Part shown: piece by piece, positions 26,401 through 38,778 of the stretch | Layout of the letters: each line of letters starts with the position of its first letter | Numbering within the stretch: position 1 is the first letter of the stretch | NCBI GenBank assembly: GCA_905331475.1 | Contig: CAJNYU010001875.1 | Span: forward strand, 186,001-250,000 | Length of the DNA stretch: 64,000 nucleotides | Direction of reading: 5' to 3' | From: Rotaria socialis | Lineage: Eukaryota > Rotifera > Eurotatoria > Philodinida > Philodinidae | Position numbers and translations under genes: made by a program | The notes under the pieces: model-generated | What the model saw: the letters and a program-made list of their open reading frames with translations, nothing else | Database searches by the model: none | Told to the model about the DNA's origin: nothing

Positions 26401-28879
26401 ATTAATATTAAAGAGATTACCGGTTCGTTTGGCTGTTTTTTAATTAATTTAATGAAAATGAATCTATGTGTGCGTGCATGTGCGTGTGTTATTACATTTC
26501 TTCCGTAAATTAGTATTGTTAAGCTTAGGCATTTCTTCTTTTTCTTTTTTATTGCCTGTTGGCCCATCATTTTTAATTGAAATAAAATAAAATAAATGCT
26601 TTGTAACTTGAAGAGCTCTTCAACAGACTCGAATTGAAAGTCTCGAATGTAGAAATATTTATGTGTTAAGAGATCGACACCAACGATTGTGGTCGCTGAT
26701 AAATACCTCAAAAATTAAATTGCAGACAATGGAACTTTCAAGTTTGTTTCAAAATTCTTTAGTGAGAAACAATTTGAGTACACCACAAAAATATCCAAAA
26801 TTATAATCCGGGATTTCATTCGCATTACATTTCTATGACGTACTCGCATATGATAAGACGATCTCGAGTCTTCTAATAGGAATCACTGTCTATGCAGGAT
26901 CGCATATCTTTATTATATATTTATTAATTCACTATCGTTATATTTCAAAGATAAATAAATACGCTGATTGATTTTCCCATTCATCAGCTGTTACAGTTCT
27001 TTCAACACGTGTATCAGCCTCACAACTGTTATAACTATCAAATTTTGGTTTATGACTGACACAAATACATACACGATGTTGTTTCCTCAGTTTTTTAAAA
27101 TGCATTTATTAGATATGTAGTAGTAGCAGTACTGATACAAATCATACTTAATAATAATCGTTCCTGACTTGCTGTTGACCTATTTGGAGCTGTCGTGTTT
27201 TTACTCAAGCTAGCAAGAACCTTTTTCTTTCTCCGAAAACAAACTATTTTTCCGTCATCCATAGAAAAACAATTGCCTTCGCTTCGATTCTTTCAATAAG
27301 TGTCACTCGTCAATAAACACAATTTACTTATATTTCGATGAAGCGATTATGTCCATTCCTGTGTGATAGTGACGACTTTAGTATCGCGATGGATATTTCT
27401 GGTTTAGTGCGCAAATAAAGCTTGTTATGACTAAGCCAATTAGTCTACATAGCAAAAGCAAATCTTAATGAAATATCATTCAAATCAGATTATATACTGA
27501 CTTTCATATTATGCGAATAACAAGAAATCAAAAGTAATTAACCCTTTCCAGTCGGATGTTGCCATATGGCAACATTTTCCCCTATAGGGGTATGGCTTTT
27601 TTCGTGTAGCCGGCGGTAAAGGGTTAAGAACTAATTCATAATCATTGATATAATGAATTGAAACCAGACATGTTAATATATGAATTGATATTCTTTGTGT
27701 CTTTAGAAAAGGTTTTTCAAGATAAAATTCTTGTTTAGTTTTTCCTTCCTGAGCAGATTAAAGGTTAGTCTTCATGTTTTTTAGATGAAATCCAGGATGT
27801 ATCATAGATATGTGAAAGTTATGGCAGAACGTTATGTATTGCGATAGCAATGTGCATAGCATCTATTGACATTTAGTAGTATGGAACACACTATGAAAAG
27901 TATAGTCTGATCAGTCTCGATTTCACGGCGTCATTATTGAAATTTCACATAATTAAATTGTAATAGTAAACTCGAGATATTCGAAAACTATAACAGATTT
28001 TTAAAACAATTTTTAATAAAAATTCTTTGTCCTATTTAAAATTAGTATGACCGAGTACCTACAATTCACTGAATTTTACCTAGAAAACGATTGAGGAACT
28101 GATGAGCTATCGCGTTCACGTTCGATAGCTCTGGTCACTTGCTTTGGCGTCTCGGGATAATAATTCTATCTATTATTCCAGCGAAGAACTACAACATCGA
28201 ATATAACAATAGAACTATTTCATATGTGTATGACATAGAAAACAATATTCTTACATTCAGTCATGAGTTAAAAGTTTTGAGACGGAAATGTCATCTGATT
28301 ACACACGAAAATATCGCTGCATAATTTCGTAGTGTCACAATCTTGAACGCACAGGAAAGTAAAAATAGAGGATAGAAAAACGAAATAAACTTGATGATGT
28401 TTAGATTAACGAATAAAGCAGCCTGGATGATAAGTTTGTCATGGTCCATCGATTTACATTAATAAACGTGAATAAGAACAAACTAAGGATCTGTCAACAA
28501 TAAATACGTTGCAAGATTGATTGCCAACGTAGAAAACAAAACACTCACACGTCAGTATCATTTTGTAGTTGAATATATTTTGTTTACAATAGTATCAGAT
28601 ACATGATGAAATAAATAGGTGAAAATCAAGAACAATTAAAAAGAACAAAAACTTAAAATAAAATTCGGAAATGAGATCTTTTGATTGCTGCCATGTCATT
28701 TTAAGAGAGCTTCAATTAAAAATTAGTCGACATTTGCAGTCAATAGTAATGAATAATGTAGTTCTTACATAGAAAAGAGTCTCACTTGAAACAAAAAACC
28801 TAATAGAGCAACTGTAATAACATGAACTGAATCAGTTCATTTCTTCTTAGAGTATTCAAAGTTCTCAACAATAGACAAG
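26401..28879. other. Intergenic spacer containing one TTAA-flanked mini-element
   Basis: About 2.5 kb. Apart from the palindromic element at 27538-27627 I see no gene. The first few hundred bases are likely SCHIP1 3'UTR. Confidence 0.5.
27538..27627. mobile_element. 82-bp TTAA-flanked palindrome-rich mini-transposon (piggyBac-like MITE)
   Basis: TTAA (27538-27541) and TTAA (27624-27627) flank an 82-bp unit starting CCCTTT and ending AAAGGG. The imperfect terminal repeat matches in about 11 of 16 positions (CCCTTTCCAGTCGG against CCCTTTACCGCCGG). Inside are two perfect palindromes, GTTGCCATATGGCAAC and CCCCTATAGGGG. TTAA duplication with CCC-starting ends is the hallmark of piggyBac superfamily elements. 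There is no coding capacity, so it would be mobilised in trans. Confidence 0.7.
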
Positions 28880-31497
28880 ATGGAAAGGAAGAAATTAATA
28901 GCCACAGTCAACAGTGCCAGCCATTAGAGGTGTCAGCCGAAGGGTTGAACGATGGCGGCGGGCAACAATTTTCAATTTTTAAAGATTTCCAGCGGCTACT
29001 TCTTTGAATGAGTAATGTCTTCAGCGGCGGCTGCTATACATTCTTAAAATTTTTTCCACAGCGGCGGCGCCGGCTGATATTTGCAAGTCCTTACGTGACG
29101 GCAGCGACTAAGCTAGCAATTCACTGATGAAAATTAAAAGAAAAAATGTTTGATTCGATCGCATATGTATTGATGTCAGCGGTGGCGGATGACGCTATCA
29201 AAAATTTGTATCTCTTGCAGCGGCGCAACAGCTAAACTTGTTTTTTCGCAGCGGCGACTCCCCAAAAACTCTTAAAATTACCAGCAATTTGGTGGCTACG
29301 GCGGCTGAGATTATAGGAAAATCGGTTGCTGCGGTGGCTCAGCTGCATGGCTGGCACCTCTACCAGCAATGCTGAATACAGTATCGAGAAGACATCGATG
29401 GTACTCAAGCCAATCATGATTACAACTGATACTAACACTACTGCAAGTTCATCGGCAGCGTGTCGATCACGACCGACAAAGATTATGCAAAATTTCGTTC
29501 TAGCCTGGCTTGATGCCAATATTGAGAAGAACAATGAAGATTTCAAAATTCTGTTACACAACTTCAAAAGATTGTTATCACATTGAAACAATATAGTGAT
29601 GTTGATCGATGCATTGAATGGCTCAAAAATGTGAACGATGAAAAAACCATTTTAACCATCTCTGGTTTACTTGGTCAAAAGACTGTACCTATTATACATG
29701 ATATATCTCCAATTGGTTCGATCTTTGTTTTCTGTAGAAATAAGGAGTTACACCAACAGTGGGTAAAAGAATGGCGAAAATTTGTGGGCGTCCACAATTC
29801 AATCATACCCATTTGTACACGATTAAAGACAGTCACTCGTGGATGTGACCACGCCGCGATATCGATGAGCTTCGTTTCAAAACAGATAATGGTAGAAGCA
29901 ACGTATTCTTGATCAATTGGAATCGTCATACACATATGCAATACTGTTCAAAGATATTATATTAGAAATCAATGAAGATGTTACACAATCTGTACACCAC
30001 CTGGTCGACCACTATCGCAGTAAAGGTATATCTGAATCACAATTGACCGTAGTTCAGCGTCAATGTCATCAGAAATCTCGAATTTGGTGGTATACGGATG
30101 AGATATTTCTCTACGGTGTGCTCGACCGCGCCTTGCGATTATTCGACATAGAGCCGGTGATAAAGTTGAGCTTTTCCATTCGACACCAGCATCGTCAATT
30201 AGAACAATTGTACAGTGAGCAGTCACATGCGTATAGGAGAAAATTCAAGGTGTACCGTGGCCAGGGGCTGTCGAAACAAAAATTTCAACAGCTAACCGAC
30301 ACGAAAGGTGGACTTCTATCATTTAATAATTTTCTATCGACAAGTAAAGGAAAACATGTAGCTACGAAAGTCGTTAAACGTGTACTACACAAACATACAG
30401 ATATTCTCGGTGTCCTTTTTATTATTACAATCGATCCTAAGAAAATATCAGCTAAGACTACGCTTTTCACAAGGCACACAGATTTTCGTGTGACTGATAT
30501 GAAACATCCGTCTAGAAATAGTCGCCTTTGGGAAATGAAATTGATGCTCACTGACGATAAAGATTCACAACTTGTTGTACTCTCCCGACGTATGAAAGAG
30601 GAGATCGATGACAAAGGATGGGTAAACTAATGCTGAAAGTAGGTCACTTCAACCAAGCAGTAGAACTCTACAATGAACTAATCAAGAAGACAACCAATGA
30701 TAGTGACCCAGCACATATTTATCATCAACTTGGATGGTTAAAAAACGAACAAGGTCAATACCAGCAGGCAGCTGCATTCTACGAGAAATCACTTGAAGCG
30801 CATCGAAAAACGCTTCCAGAGAGTGATCCATCCTTGGCTCCTACCCTCAACAACATTGGTCTCTGTGATTATTACATGGCTGATTACTCAACAGCACTGC
30901 AATTTTACGAGAAAGAACTAAATTTAATACAAAAATCGTTGCTACCGAATCATCTAAATTTTGCTGCTTCCTACAGTTGTATCAGTGACATACATAACAA
31001 AATAGGTGATTTTTCGAAAGTACTTGAATTTTATGAAAAATCATTCAAAATAAGGGAAAACAGTCTATCACCAAATCATCCAGATCTAAGTACTTCTTAC
31101 AACAATATTGGCCAAGTGTATGACAATATGGGTAACTACGTGAAAGCACTCAAACTATGCAAAAAAAGATATGGAAATTAGAATAAAAGTTTTACCTCCA
31201 AATCATTCTGATTTAGCCACTGCGTACAACAACGTTGCTCTAGTCTATAGTGACATGGGTGACCACTCAAAAGTACTTCTATTCGTGGAAAAGTCGCTTG
31301 ATATCCTACAAAAATCATTGCCACCAACACATCCACATATTAAAAATACGATGGATAATATTGATTGTATAAAAAAAAACAGACGTAAACTGTTTTTTTT
31401 CTCTGTTCTTCAACAAATTCCTTCTGACTGCTACTCACCAAGCCCTCTTTTTTTTATAATTTCATCAAATTTTTTCGCGGGCGCACAATCAGGATGA
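28880..31497 (+). pseudogene. Broken ADP-ribosyltransferase-TPR gene (bdelloid-type fusion)
   Basis: Remnant of an arginine-specific-like mono-ADP-ribosyltransferase fused to kinesin-light-chain-type TPRs. The ART part shows an R motif (KVYRGQGLS) and the S motif (LSFNNFLSTS); where the family has the acidic E-x-E before 'LF', this copy has Lys/Thr, so the catalytic glutamates appear lost. The TPR part (about 30.6-31.4 kb) has 42-residue repeats with PNHPDL, NNIG and ALQFYEK-type motifs. The frame changes four times (near 29584, 29912, 30620 and 31165), so no full product is possible. At its 5' end the frame from the ATG at 28880 is interrupted by a non-autonomous element (28925-29362) and resumes, in register, after one copy of the target duplication. 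Confidence 0.85.
28925..29362. mobile_element. 438-bp hAT-like MITE saturated with CAGCGGCGGC-like words
   Basis: Ends are TAGAGGTGTCAGCC and, on the complementary strand, TAGAGGTGCCAGCC (13 of 14 match). Flanks are CCAGCCAT (28917-28924) and CCAGCAAT (29363-29370), an 8-bp duplication with one mismatch. Ends of the AGAGGTG type and 8-bp duplications are typical of hAT elements. The interior alternates A+T-rich spacers with CAGCGGCGGC or GGCGGCTG-like words every 40-70 bp. There is no transposase, so it is non-autonomous. It interrupts the 5' coding end of the ART-TPR pseudogene. Confidence 0.75.
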
Positions 31498-32092
31498 TTT
31501 TCTAATAGATTATGATAGAAAAACGAATATATATATATATAATCTCTCCCATAGATCAAATGTATATTAGTTAAAAGAACAAGAAATATATGAACGTATA
31601 AAGAAGATTATGTCATGTATAGTTTTGCATGAGAAAGTGCAAACATATTGATGTATGAAAATATTAATTAAATCATAATAATGTCTATCTAGCTTCATTG
31701 AGAACTACGTTAAGATTAAGAGCTTCCGTTGATCAATAGAACATCGTAACATGCATATATGTAAATCTTCGTTCATTCGGAATTTTAACATAAATTTGAG
31801 TTTTTCTATTTCTCATCTTTCGCCGTGAACTAGTAAAGCAAATTTGAAGAATTCCGTATCGGAATAGCAAGAAAGTAAAAACGCAACATCGAATGAAATT
31901 TTGCAAAGAATATCGAAATGCATCATCTAGAACGCTATTTCATAGTAATTACGTAAAGATAAAGTTTTATTTTAAGTTACAAATTTAGAGGATAAAAAGC
32001 AAAAAAATGAACCGATAACGTTTCTTCGATGGTAAAAGCCAGCTTCGTTGTTATGAGATTAATAGTACAAGCAAGACATTATATGATCTATC
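31498..32092. other. Spacer between the two pseudogenes
   Basis: A+T-rich, with a short (TA)n run at about 31530-31541. No gene seen. Confidence 0.5.
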
Positions 32093-33180
32093 TCAAAGTT
32101 TTACATAGAAAATGACTAGAATGAAAAACAAGAAACATTCCGTGTCAACTATTTGCCTCATCACATGTGTAAAAAAAATATTCGCATTGTCAGTGTCATA
32201 ATTTACAGCTGTCATATCAATCCAAGAATCTTTATTGAAATTACCGACAGCCACCGAATAGAGCCGAGCATCATAACCTAGTGAGTAGAGTTTAGGATTG
32301 CCAAAACTTCCATTCCCATATCTATAGAACACGAGAACATTGTTAGAGTCAGAATTGACGACAGTTTTATCAAGATAATACTCTCTATTGAAGTCAACTG
32401 CAGTGATCGAATGCGGAGTTGAAGCATCTCCAGTTGCGTATGTCTTTTGTGGTTCAAAGCTTCGATTATGTCATACCCAAGAAGTATGCAAACATTATTA
32501 ATAATTTCATTAGCAGCATCGGCATCAAGAAGACTGTCATTGTTGAAATTTCCGACAGCTACTGAGCGAAGACAACAATTCGGTCCAATTACAAATGAGC
32601 TATAAATTCTAAATTTTACATAGTCAAAAGAGGGTAAAACCGTCAACAGCACTAGTGCCGCGATTCACGATGGCAAGATCTATTCGATTGTTCTTGTTGA
32701 AGCTATCGATCTTAATAAAACACGGATGAGAACCGTAGTCAACAGAATACACTGTTTCATTGATAAAACTAGCTTTATCAGTCTAGGTATTAGCAATATC
32801 CATTTGGTAGTCCATGTTGAAACCTCCTGCAACCACGGATTGAGGACTTGAGTCATTCTCCGCAGGATATTTGCTCTCTTCGATGAAAGTACCATTGTCA
32901 TGTCCTGAACGCATGCCAATAGTTGCGTGTACTGAATTTACAATCATGAGATCAAGCACATCATCATTATTGAAATCACTGCTGTCAATAGCATACTGAT
33001 GCGAACCAGAACTGTTTGAATAGCTTGCCTGATTCGCAGCATATATCGTATCACGTCCAAGAAGAACACTAGCAGTGTATGCATCAGGGTCGTCAGATCT
33101 TCCGATTTTAAGAAAAACTTTTTCAATTTTTGAATTTGTGATCTGACAACCTTGGCTATAAGGGTTGCAAGGTTCTATCT
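32093..33180 (-). pseudogene. Broken FG-GAP/VCBS-repeat protein gene
   Basis: On the minus strand, successive fragments carry FG-GAP-like calcium-loop repeats: DFNNDDVLDLMIVN, GFNMDYQMDIANT, SFNKNNRIDLAIVN, VAVGNFNNDSLLDADAAN and VAVGNFNKDSWIDMTAVN, with YGNGSFG linkers. Such repeats build beta-propellers in integrin-like or secreted proteins. A TAG interrupts the second repeat (complement of 32783-32785) and the frame shifts further downstream, so it is not translatable. I see neither a signal peptide nor a proper 5' end. Its neighbour is also a pseudogene, which marks this stretch as decaying. Confidence 0.75.
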
Positions 33181-33774
33181 ACCATATTTAATAGGAAGTC
33201 ACAAAACGCATTCAACTAATAAAACAAAACCATTATTGCGATGTATCTTTTCTTCAAAAAGTATCATGTATTGCCTTTGTACAGATATTTCAGTTATAGT
33301 AAGACTCTAGTAATAGCTAATTCTGATGAATATGTACAGTTAAACATGGGCCTCAAAATACGTAGTCTAACTATGTGCGATCACAATACTGTTTGTTTCT
33401 TCACTGTTAGTAGACCAATTCATCTTCAATGAATCGAATAAGATAATCATACATTTTTATACAAACAACAAAAAGCCGATCATCAACTCTTTACTCGATA
33501 TAATGAAAGCTAAAATATATAAAACTCAATATTGTAAATAATGGCTGATACTGATCAGTTCGTTCTTGCAAAATGAAGATCGTATTTTTTTGGCAAAATT
33601 AACAATAAGACTGCACAAAAAAAGATTTTTGAATTCTTATCTTCTTCTTTTTATTTTTCTCGAATGTATTAAATCGACAAGAAAAAACAAAACAATAATG
33701 GTTATTCTTTTTGTTTTTATTCCCATGTTGCTGTTGATAAATGAATAAAACGTGAAAAAACACTTCATACACGT
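33181..33774. other. Spacer downstream of RPL7
   Basis: A+T-rich; frames at 33241-33432 and 33566-33748 have no homology or splice context. It probably includes the RPL7 3'UTR. Confidence 0.45.
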
Positions 33775-34836
33775 CTAAACCATTTTACGCAACAATCGAT
33801 TTATATATTGTTCACGGTTTCCAAAATCACCTCCATCAGCAAAGTGATTAGCTTTCTTTCGCCAACCACCTAGAAAATTTAAAAGAAAAACAATTATAAA
33901 ATCCTATAATTTCTATCATTCATTACCCTTTGGGTTGTTAAGTTTGAATGGCCAGAGAAAGTTTGAAGCCTTTTTAAAGCTATCTCCAACTGTAAAAATT
34001 TCATGGACAAGATCTTCCATACAGATGATATTTTGTTTACCTAAATAAAACAAAGCAAAAAAAAATATGTACGTAATAGAATAAAATTTTCTATTCGTTT
34101 ACCGAGATTTCTTTCAATAACACTATTATCAGATAATGGAATACGTTGTTTGTTGACTTTTCCGAATCCTCGTTTATAGATAAGTTCACGAACGGATTTC
34201 AAATTTGGATAACCCCATGCGATGTATGGCTCAGCAATACGTAACATTTGAATAGTAGCTTTATTAAGTTTAACAAAGACACCATTGTTTATTTGACGTA
34301 AACGAAATAGACGAAGAACCTGTTTAACTCGTGGATGAACACCACGAATACTAAAAAATTAAAAGTTAAAGAAAAACAATAAGAATTCTTAACTATCAAT
34401 ATACGTACCCACGGATTCGCATAACAAAAGCAAGGGCTGGTTCAGCATCAACATGATAGTTATTACGGATTTTAGCTGAACGTTTAAGGCGAATTAAATC
34501 ACGTTCTTTTTTTTTATATTCGCTTGCATATTTTTCAGCACGTTTGAATATAAGTAAACGTTTATATTTCTTATCCTATGAATATAACATAGCAAAGTAA
34601 ATTTAAAAATACAATGAAAAATTGCTTTACTTTAACGGCTTGAACTTGAGCACGAAGTCGACGCGCTTTAAGATCAGCATAGAGTTTTCGTTTCTTTAAT
34701 AAGACTTCTGGTACCTTTTGTACGGCCTTTTTTGGTGTTGTACTTGTGTTTGCCTTTTTGACGCTTTAATAAAAACAATTACGATCAATACAAAGCGAGA
34801 AAAAAACAAATAACGATCACACTTACACTTCAGGCA
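33775..34836 (-). CDS. RPL7: 60S ribosomal protein L7 (uL30)
   Basis: Component of the large cytosolic ribosomal subunit. ATG at 34834-34836 ([17 protein letters not shown]). Six exons separated by 50-80-bp introns encode the basic N-terminal extension ([17 protein letters not shown]), [36 protein letters not shown], the uL30 core ([26 protein letters not shown]-type segment) and [18 protein letters not shown], then [14 protein letters not shown] and the C-terminal [13 protein letters not shown], stop 33775-33777. These match animal eL7 motifs throughout. An acceptor-like T-tract plus AG lies about 25 nt upstream of the ATG, compatible with a 5'UTR intron or trans-splicing. Confidence 0.96.
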
Positions 34837-35965
34837 TTTTGTAGGATGAACTTAAGACAGAGAGATCTACAAAAAAATTGGAGAATAAGAAATTGTCAAA
34901 TATATTAATCGCGTTTGAATAAACTATTAAAATCTATATCTAACATAGAGGAGTCGAATAGTCCATGTTTTACTTTGTTGCTGGAAGTATCAATAAAAAT
35001 TTGCTGATTTAAATTAATAAGAAAGATATAATAAATAAATTTTAAACATTATTTTGTATTTTATTTAAATGAATTTTCGATTAGCTTTCAAAATTTTATT
35101 ATTTGTGTGCAACCGCCATCTTTTGATTGGATTTCAAACGATCGAAGAATGAGTCATCACCACATGAAGAGTTTTTTCACTGCCGTCCGTTCTGTCTGTA
35201 TGTCAATAAACTTTCCGTGTGAAAAAATTTAATGCTAAAATGAATGTTTAACGCACTATTTCTTGAAGATTCTCTCTTGCAATCGTAATGTACATGCGAT
35301 AGATGGAACAGGCAGTTGCAACAATAATTTGAATTTTGTCTTGTTGCTTTATTCGGTCTGTATAATCTGACTTGACTGAATCTAAAATATGACTACCATC
35401 ACTGGCGACGGAGCCACTGAGACCCATGAGGTTTGAGTCTCATTTGCTTTTGTACTGAATTTGTTATTTTTTATTCTTGCATCAAAGCAGGAGCAAAGAG
35501 AAATATTTTTTTGGTATTTTCCAATCTTTTTTTTATTATACTGACCAACTTTATTTTTACTGAAGTTCAATAAAAAGAAGACTTATTTTCTGCTTGATGC
35601 TTTCGTATAATCCCACGGCAGAAAAAGAATATTATGAGCTTCGCCTGGCTTAATGACTCTCTGCTGCCCCTGATCATGTCGTAATTAAATTGGCTTCTTG
35701 CACATATTCATTTGGTGATACAAATTATTTCGAAATTTTATTTGACTTTCACTTTATTTTCTATATAGGAGAATAATAAACATAAATATAAGAGAAACAT
35801 CTTTCGTGACAAACGATACACCAAAAGAAGAACAGCTATATGAATAAATGAAGAGCAATGTACAATATTGAATACACGAAATAGAGAAGAACAAATATTA
35901 AATACACAATTAAATTTATATAGCTATGTATTTGCATAGGATACATCAATTCATTTTTCTTTTGT
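34837..35965. other. Spacer between RPL7 and histone H4
   Basis: No gene recognised. Part is the RPL7 promoter region (ACCGCCATCTTTTGATTGG at about 35110-35128 looks like an upstream element) and the histone 3' region. The minus-strand frame at 35382-35570 is unsupported. Confidence 0.45.
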
Positions 35966-36405
<440 letters not shown>

Positions 36406-36775
36406 TGTCGAGAAGTTAATAGAGAAAGAAAGAAAATCTGAAATGAAATGAAATAATTATCATAGTGGATTGTTTATATATATTTTTTAATGTTATATCC
36501 TATTGGTTGTCAATGAACAGCTCGGTGTCCTTCATATTGACGTCTAAAACACGACCGACATAAAAAAAAATAATAAAAAAACACGTCTTTAGACAAATTT
36601 TCAATCTCGCGCCATCTTTTCATATAAATTTAATTCTATTTTTTTAAGTATAAAAAACCAAAAGGAAAACAGTACAATACAAAAAAAAGCATCAATATCT
36701 CATGCCAATAGAAATGAGTTTTCTATTACATTGATAAATACATTTTTATAAAAAGTGTTTGCTTACACAGATAAA

Positions 36776-38121
36776 CTATACACGTAAGATTTCAAGAAAA
36801 TTATTAAAGCATATTGCTATCCAGTCTGGTTGTGTTGTACTCCATTGTACTTGATTTATTTCACCATCAGCTGTATAAGCAAGAATAGGGTCTTCAATTG
36901 TTTTTGGCATTTGTTGAATATCCCAAATTAATGCTTGCCGATCGTCACCTATACAAAAAATAACAAAATATTCTGGAAAAACAAATACGCTAAATTCTAT
37001 ACTAACTTGCTGTACAAATATGACATGGTGAATGCGGCGCCCAACCTATTCCATTAACACCAGCACGATGATTATTTAGTCGAGCAACTGGTGTACATGG
37101 AATTCGAACATCGAGAATAATTATTTCCATTGAATCAATAGCGAATGTTGCTAAATAATTTGGATCTTGTTTATTCCAGCCAATACGTAATAGAGAATGA
37201 TGTTGAGGATCTTCATAGATTATTGTCGAATGTTCTAAATGTCGTAGATCAAACATTCGTATGGAACCATCGGCACCAACTGATGCAAACATATCACGTC
37301 CACCACCACCACGGCTGAAAGCAATATCATAAACTTCTTTGTCATGAGCTATTAATTGTGTTCGAACATTGCCACTGATGGGATTCGTTCGACCAATAGC
37401 TTGACCCGTCTATTGAAACAAAAAGTAGATTATGTTTATCGCAAAAATAATTCATTCGTTCAAAGAGATTGTTTTTCTTCGTTTTAGAAAACGTACTTCG
37501 AGACCCCATATTGTACAAGTTGTATCAATACTTGACGTGCCAATTAAATTCGGATCAATTTCATTCCAATCAAATGATGTTAAAGGCGCACAAAAATCAG
37601 AGTTTTTATTCTAAAAACTAAGCCAATTAAAAATTTGAATAAAATAAAAAAAAAGGAATTTAAATTAATCTTACATTATTTAATAAACATTCTAATCTTG
37701 TTCCATTATCACTTGTTTGCCAAACACGTAAATAATCACCGCTGGTAGCAAGTAAATCAGGTAAAGTACCTTTCTTTAGATGGAGAAAATGAAATATAAA
37801 TTCAATGAGGCCTTATTTACTGTATCTGGTATCCACATAATTTTTGTTGTCGGATAAGGATGATCAAATACAGAACGTGCACTAAATTCTGATGTATCTT
37901 CATCGAGTGAGATAATTTGAACCTAATGGAAGAAAAATTTTTAATGTTTTCTTTTCTCGATTTTTATTTACTTTATTATTATATTCTTCAACAAATGAAC
38001 CAAGTGCAAGACGAAAACGTTTATCAGGCCGTACAGACCAATTCATCGCATAAACCATCCATGGTGCTGTATATCTGTATATTTCTTTACGTTTATTTTG
38101 AGAATTATTTGATTGAAACAT
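36776..38121 (-). CDS. DCAF7: DCAF7/WDR68 WD40 adaptor protein
   Basis: DCAF7 is a WD40 beta-propeller that binds DYRK1A/HIPK kinases and serves as a DDB1-CUL4 adaptor. ATG at 38119-38121. The chain includes [156 protein letters not shown] and ends LEILRV (stop 36776-36778). It matches the human protein nearly residue for residue. About six short introns. It starts only 145 bp after the RPS25 stop, with a T-rich acceptor (tttcttctag) 2 nt before the ATG. Confidence 0.97.
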
Positions 38122-38133
38122 ATCTAGAAGAAA
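38122..38133 (-). promoter_or_regulatory. Candidate spliced-leader trans-splice acceptor of DCAF7
   Basis: Reading the minus strand, TTTCTTCTAG lies 2 nt before the DCAF7 ATG in the 145-bp gap after RPS25. Bdelloids are known to add spliced leaders and have operons; the spacing and acceptor fit that. A short 5'UTR intron is the alternative. Confidence 0.45.
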
Positions 38134-38266
38134 TTATTTGTTTTTTTTTTCATAGTAGTAGAACAGATTTTTTCTAGCTTTTCTTTTCTTCTTCTTATGT
38201 TTATTCAGAAAAAAACAATTGAACAAACAAAAAAAACGGTTTTTGTTGGTGTGATATTTTAACTTA

Positions 38267-38778
38267 TTAAGCAGTAGCTTCTTCAACTGCAGCAGCCTCT
38301 ACTTTAGCTGCTTTTTTGCCACCTTTTTTACCGCCGCCACCTTTTTCCTTTTCAGGAGCACCGTCTTTGCCAGCCTCTTGTTCACCTGGTGCATCTTCTT
38401 TCGATGATCGAGTATAGATTTCTTGCCGACTGTGTTTTACAACGGCGCGAATAAGACCACGTCGCATGAGTTCACGGATTATTGCACGGGCTAATGAGCC
38501 ACGGACTTTAAAACGTTCGACTACAATGGCCGGAGTGATAAGTTTATATTGTGGCAAATCTTTGACACATTTGTCATAAGTTGCTTTATCAAATAAAACC
38601 TTTAAATTGAATGATAAACAGTAGAAAAAATACGAAAAACAACAACCATAAAACTGACCATATTGTTAAGTTTGTCGCGCACTTTTCCTTTCGACCATTT
38701 CTTCTTCTTAGCTTTGCTACCAGAACTGCTCGATGCTTCTTTTTCTTTCTTTTTGGGTTGTGCAGCTTTAGCTGGCAT
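38267..38778 (-). CDS. RPS25: 40S ribosomal protein S25 (eS25) with a long C-terminal tail
   Basis: Small-subunit ribosomal protein. Exon 1 (38659-38778) encodes [20 protein letters not shown] and then [17 protein letters not shown]; exon 2 (38267-38599) starts [20 protein letters not shown] and continues [20 protein letters not shown], then [20 protein letters not shown] and IYTR. These are the diagnostic eS25 segments. At 150 residues it is about 25 longer than the human protein. The extra length is all after IYTR: a Gly/Lys/Glu/Ala-rich tail ([20 protein letters not shown]). Upstream, ATTTTTCAG lies 5 nt before the ATG, another good acceptor. Confidence 0.96.

Noticed and set aside
29232..29591. 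Minus-strand ORF across the MITE end and ART start
   Set aside because: It spans the insertion boundary and mirrors the plus-strand ART frame.
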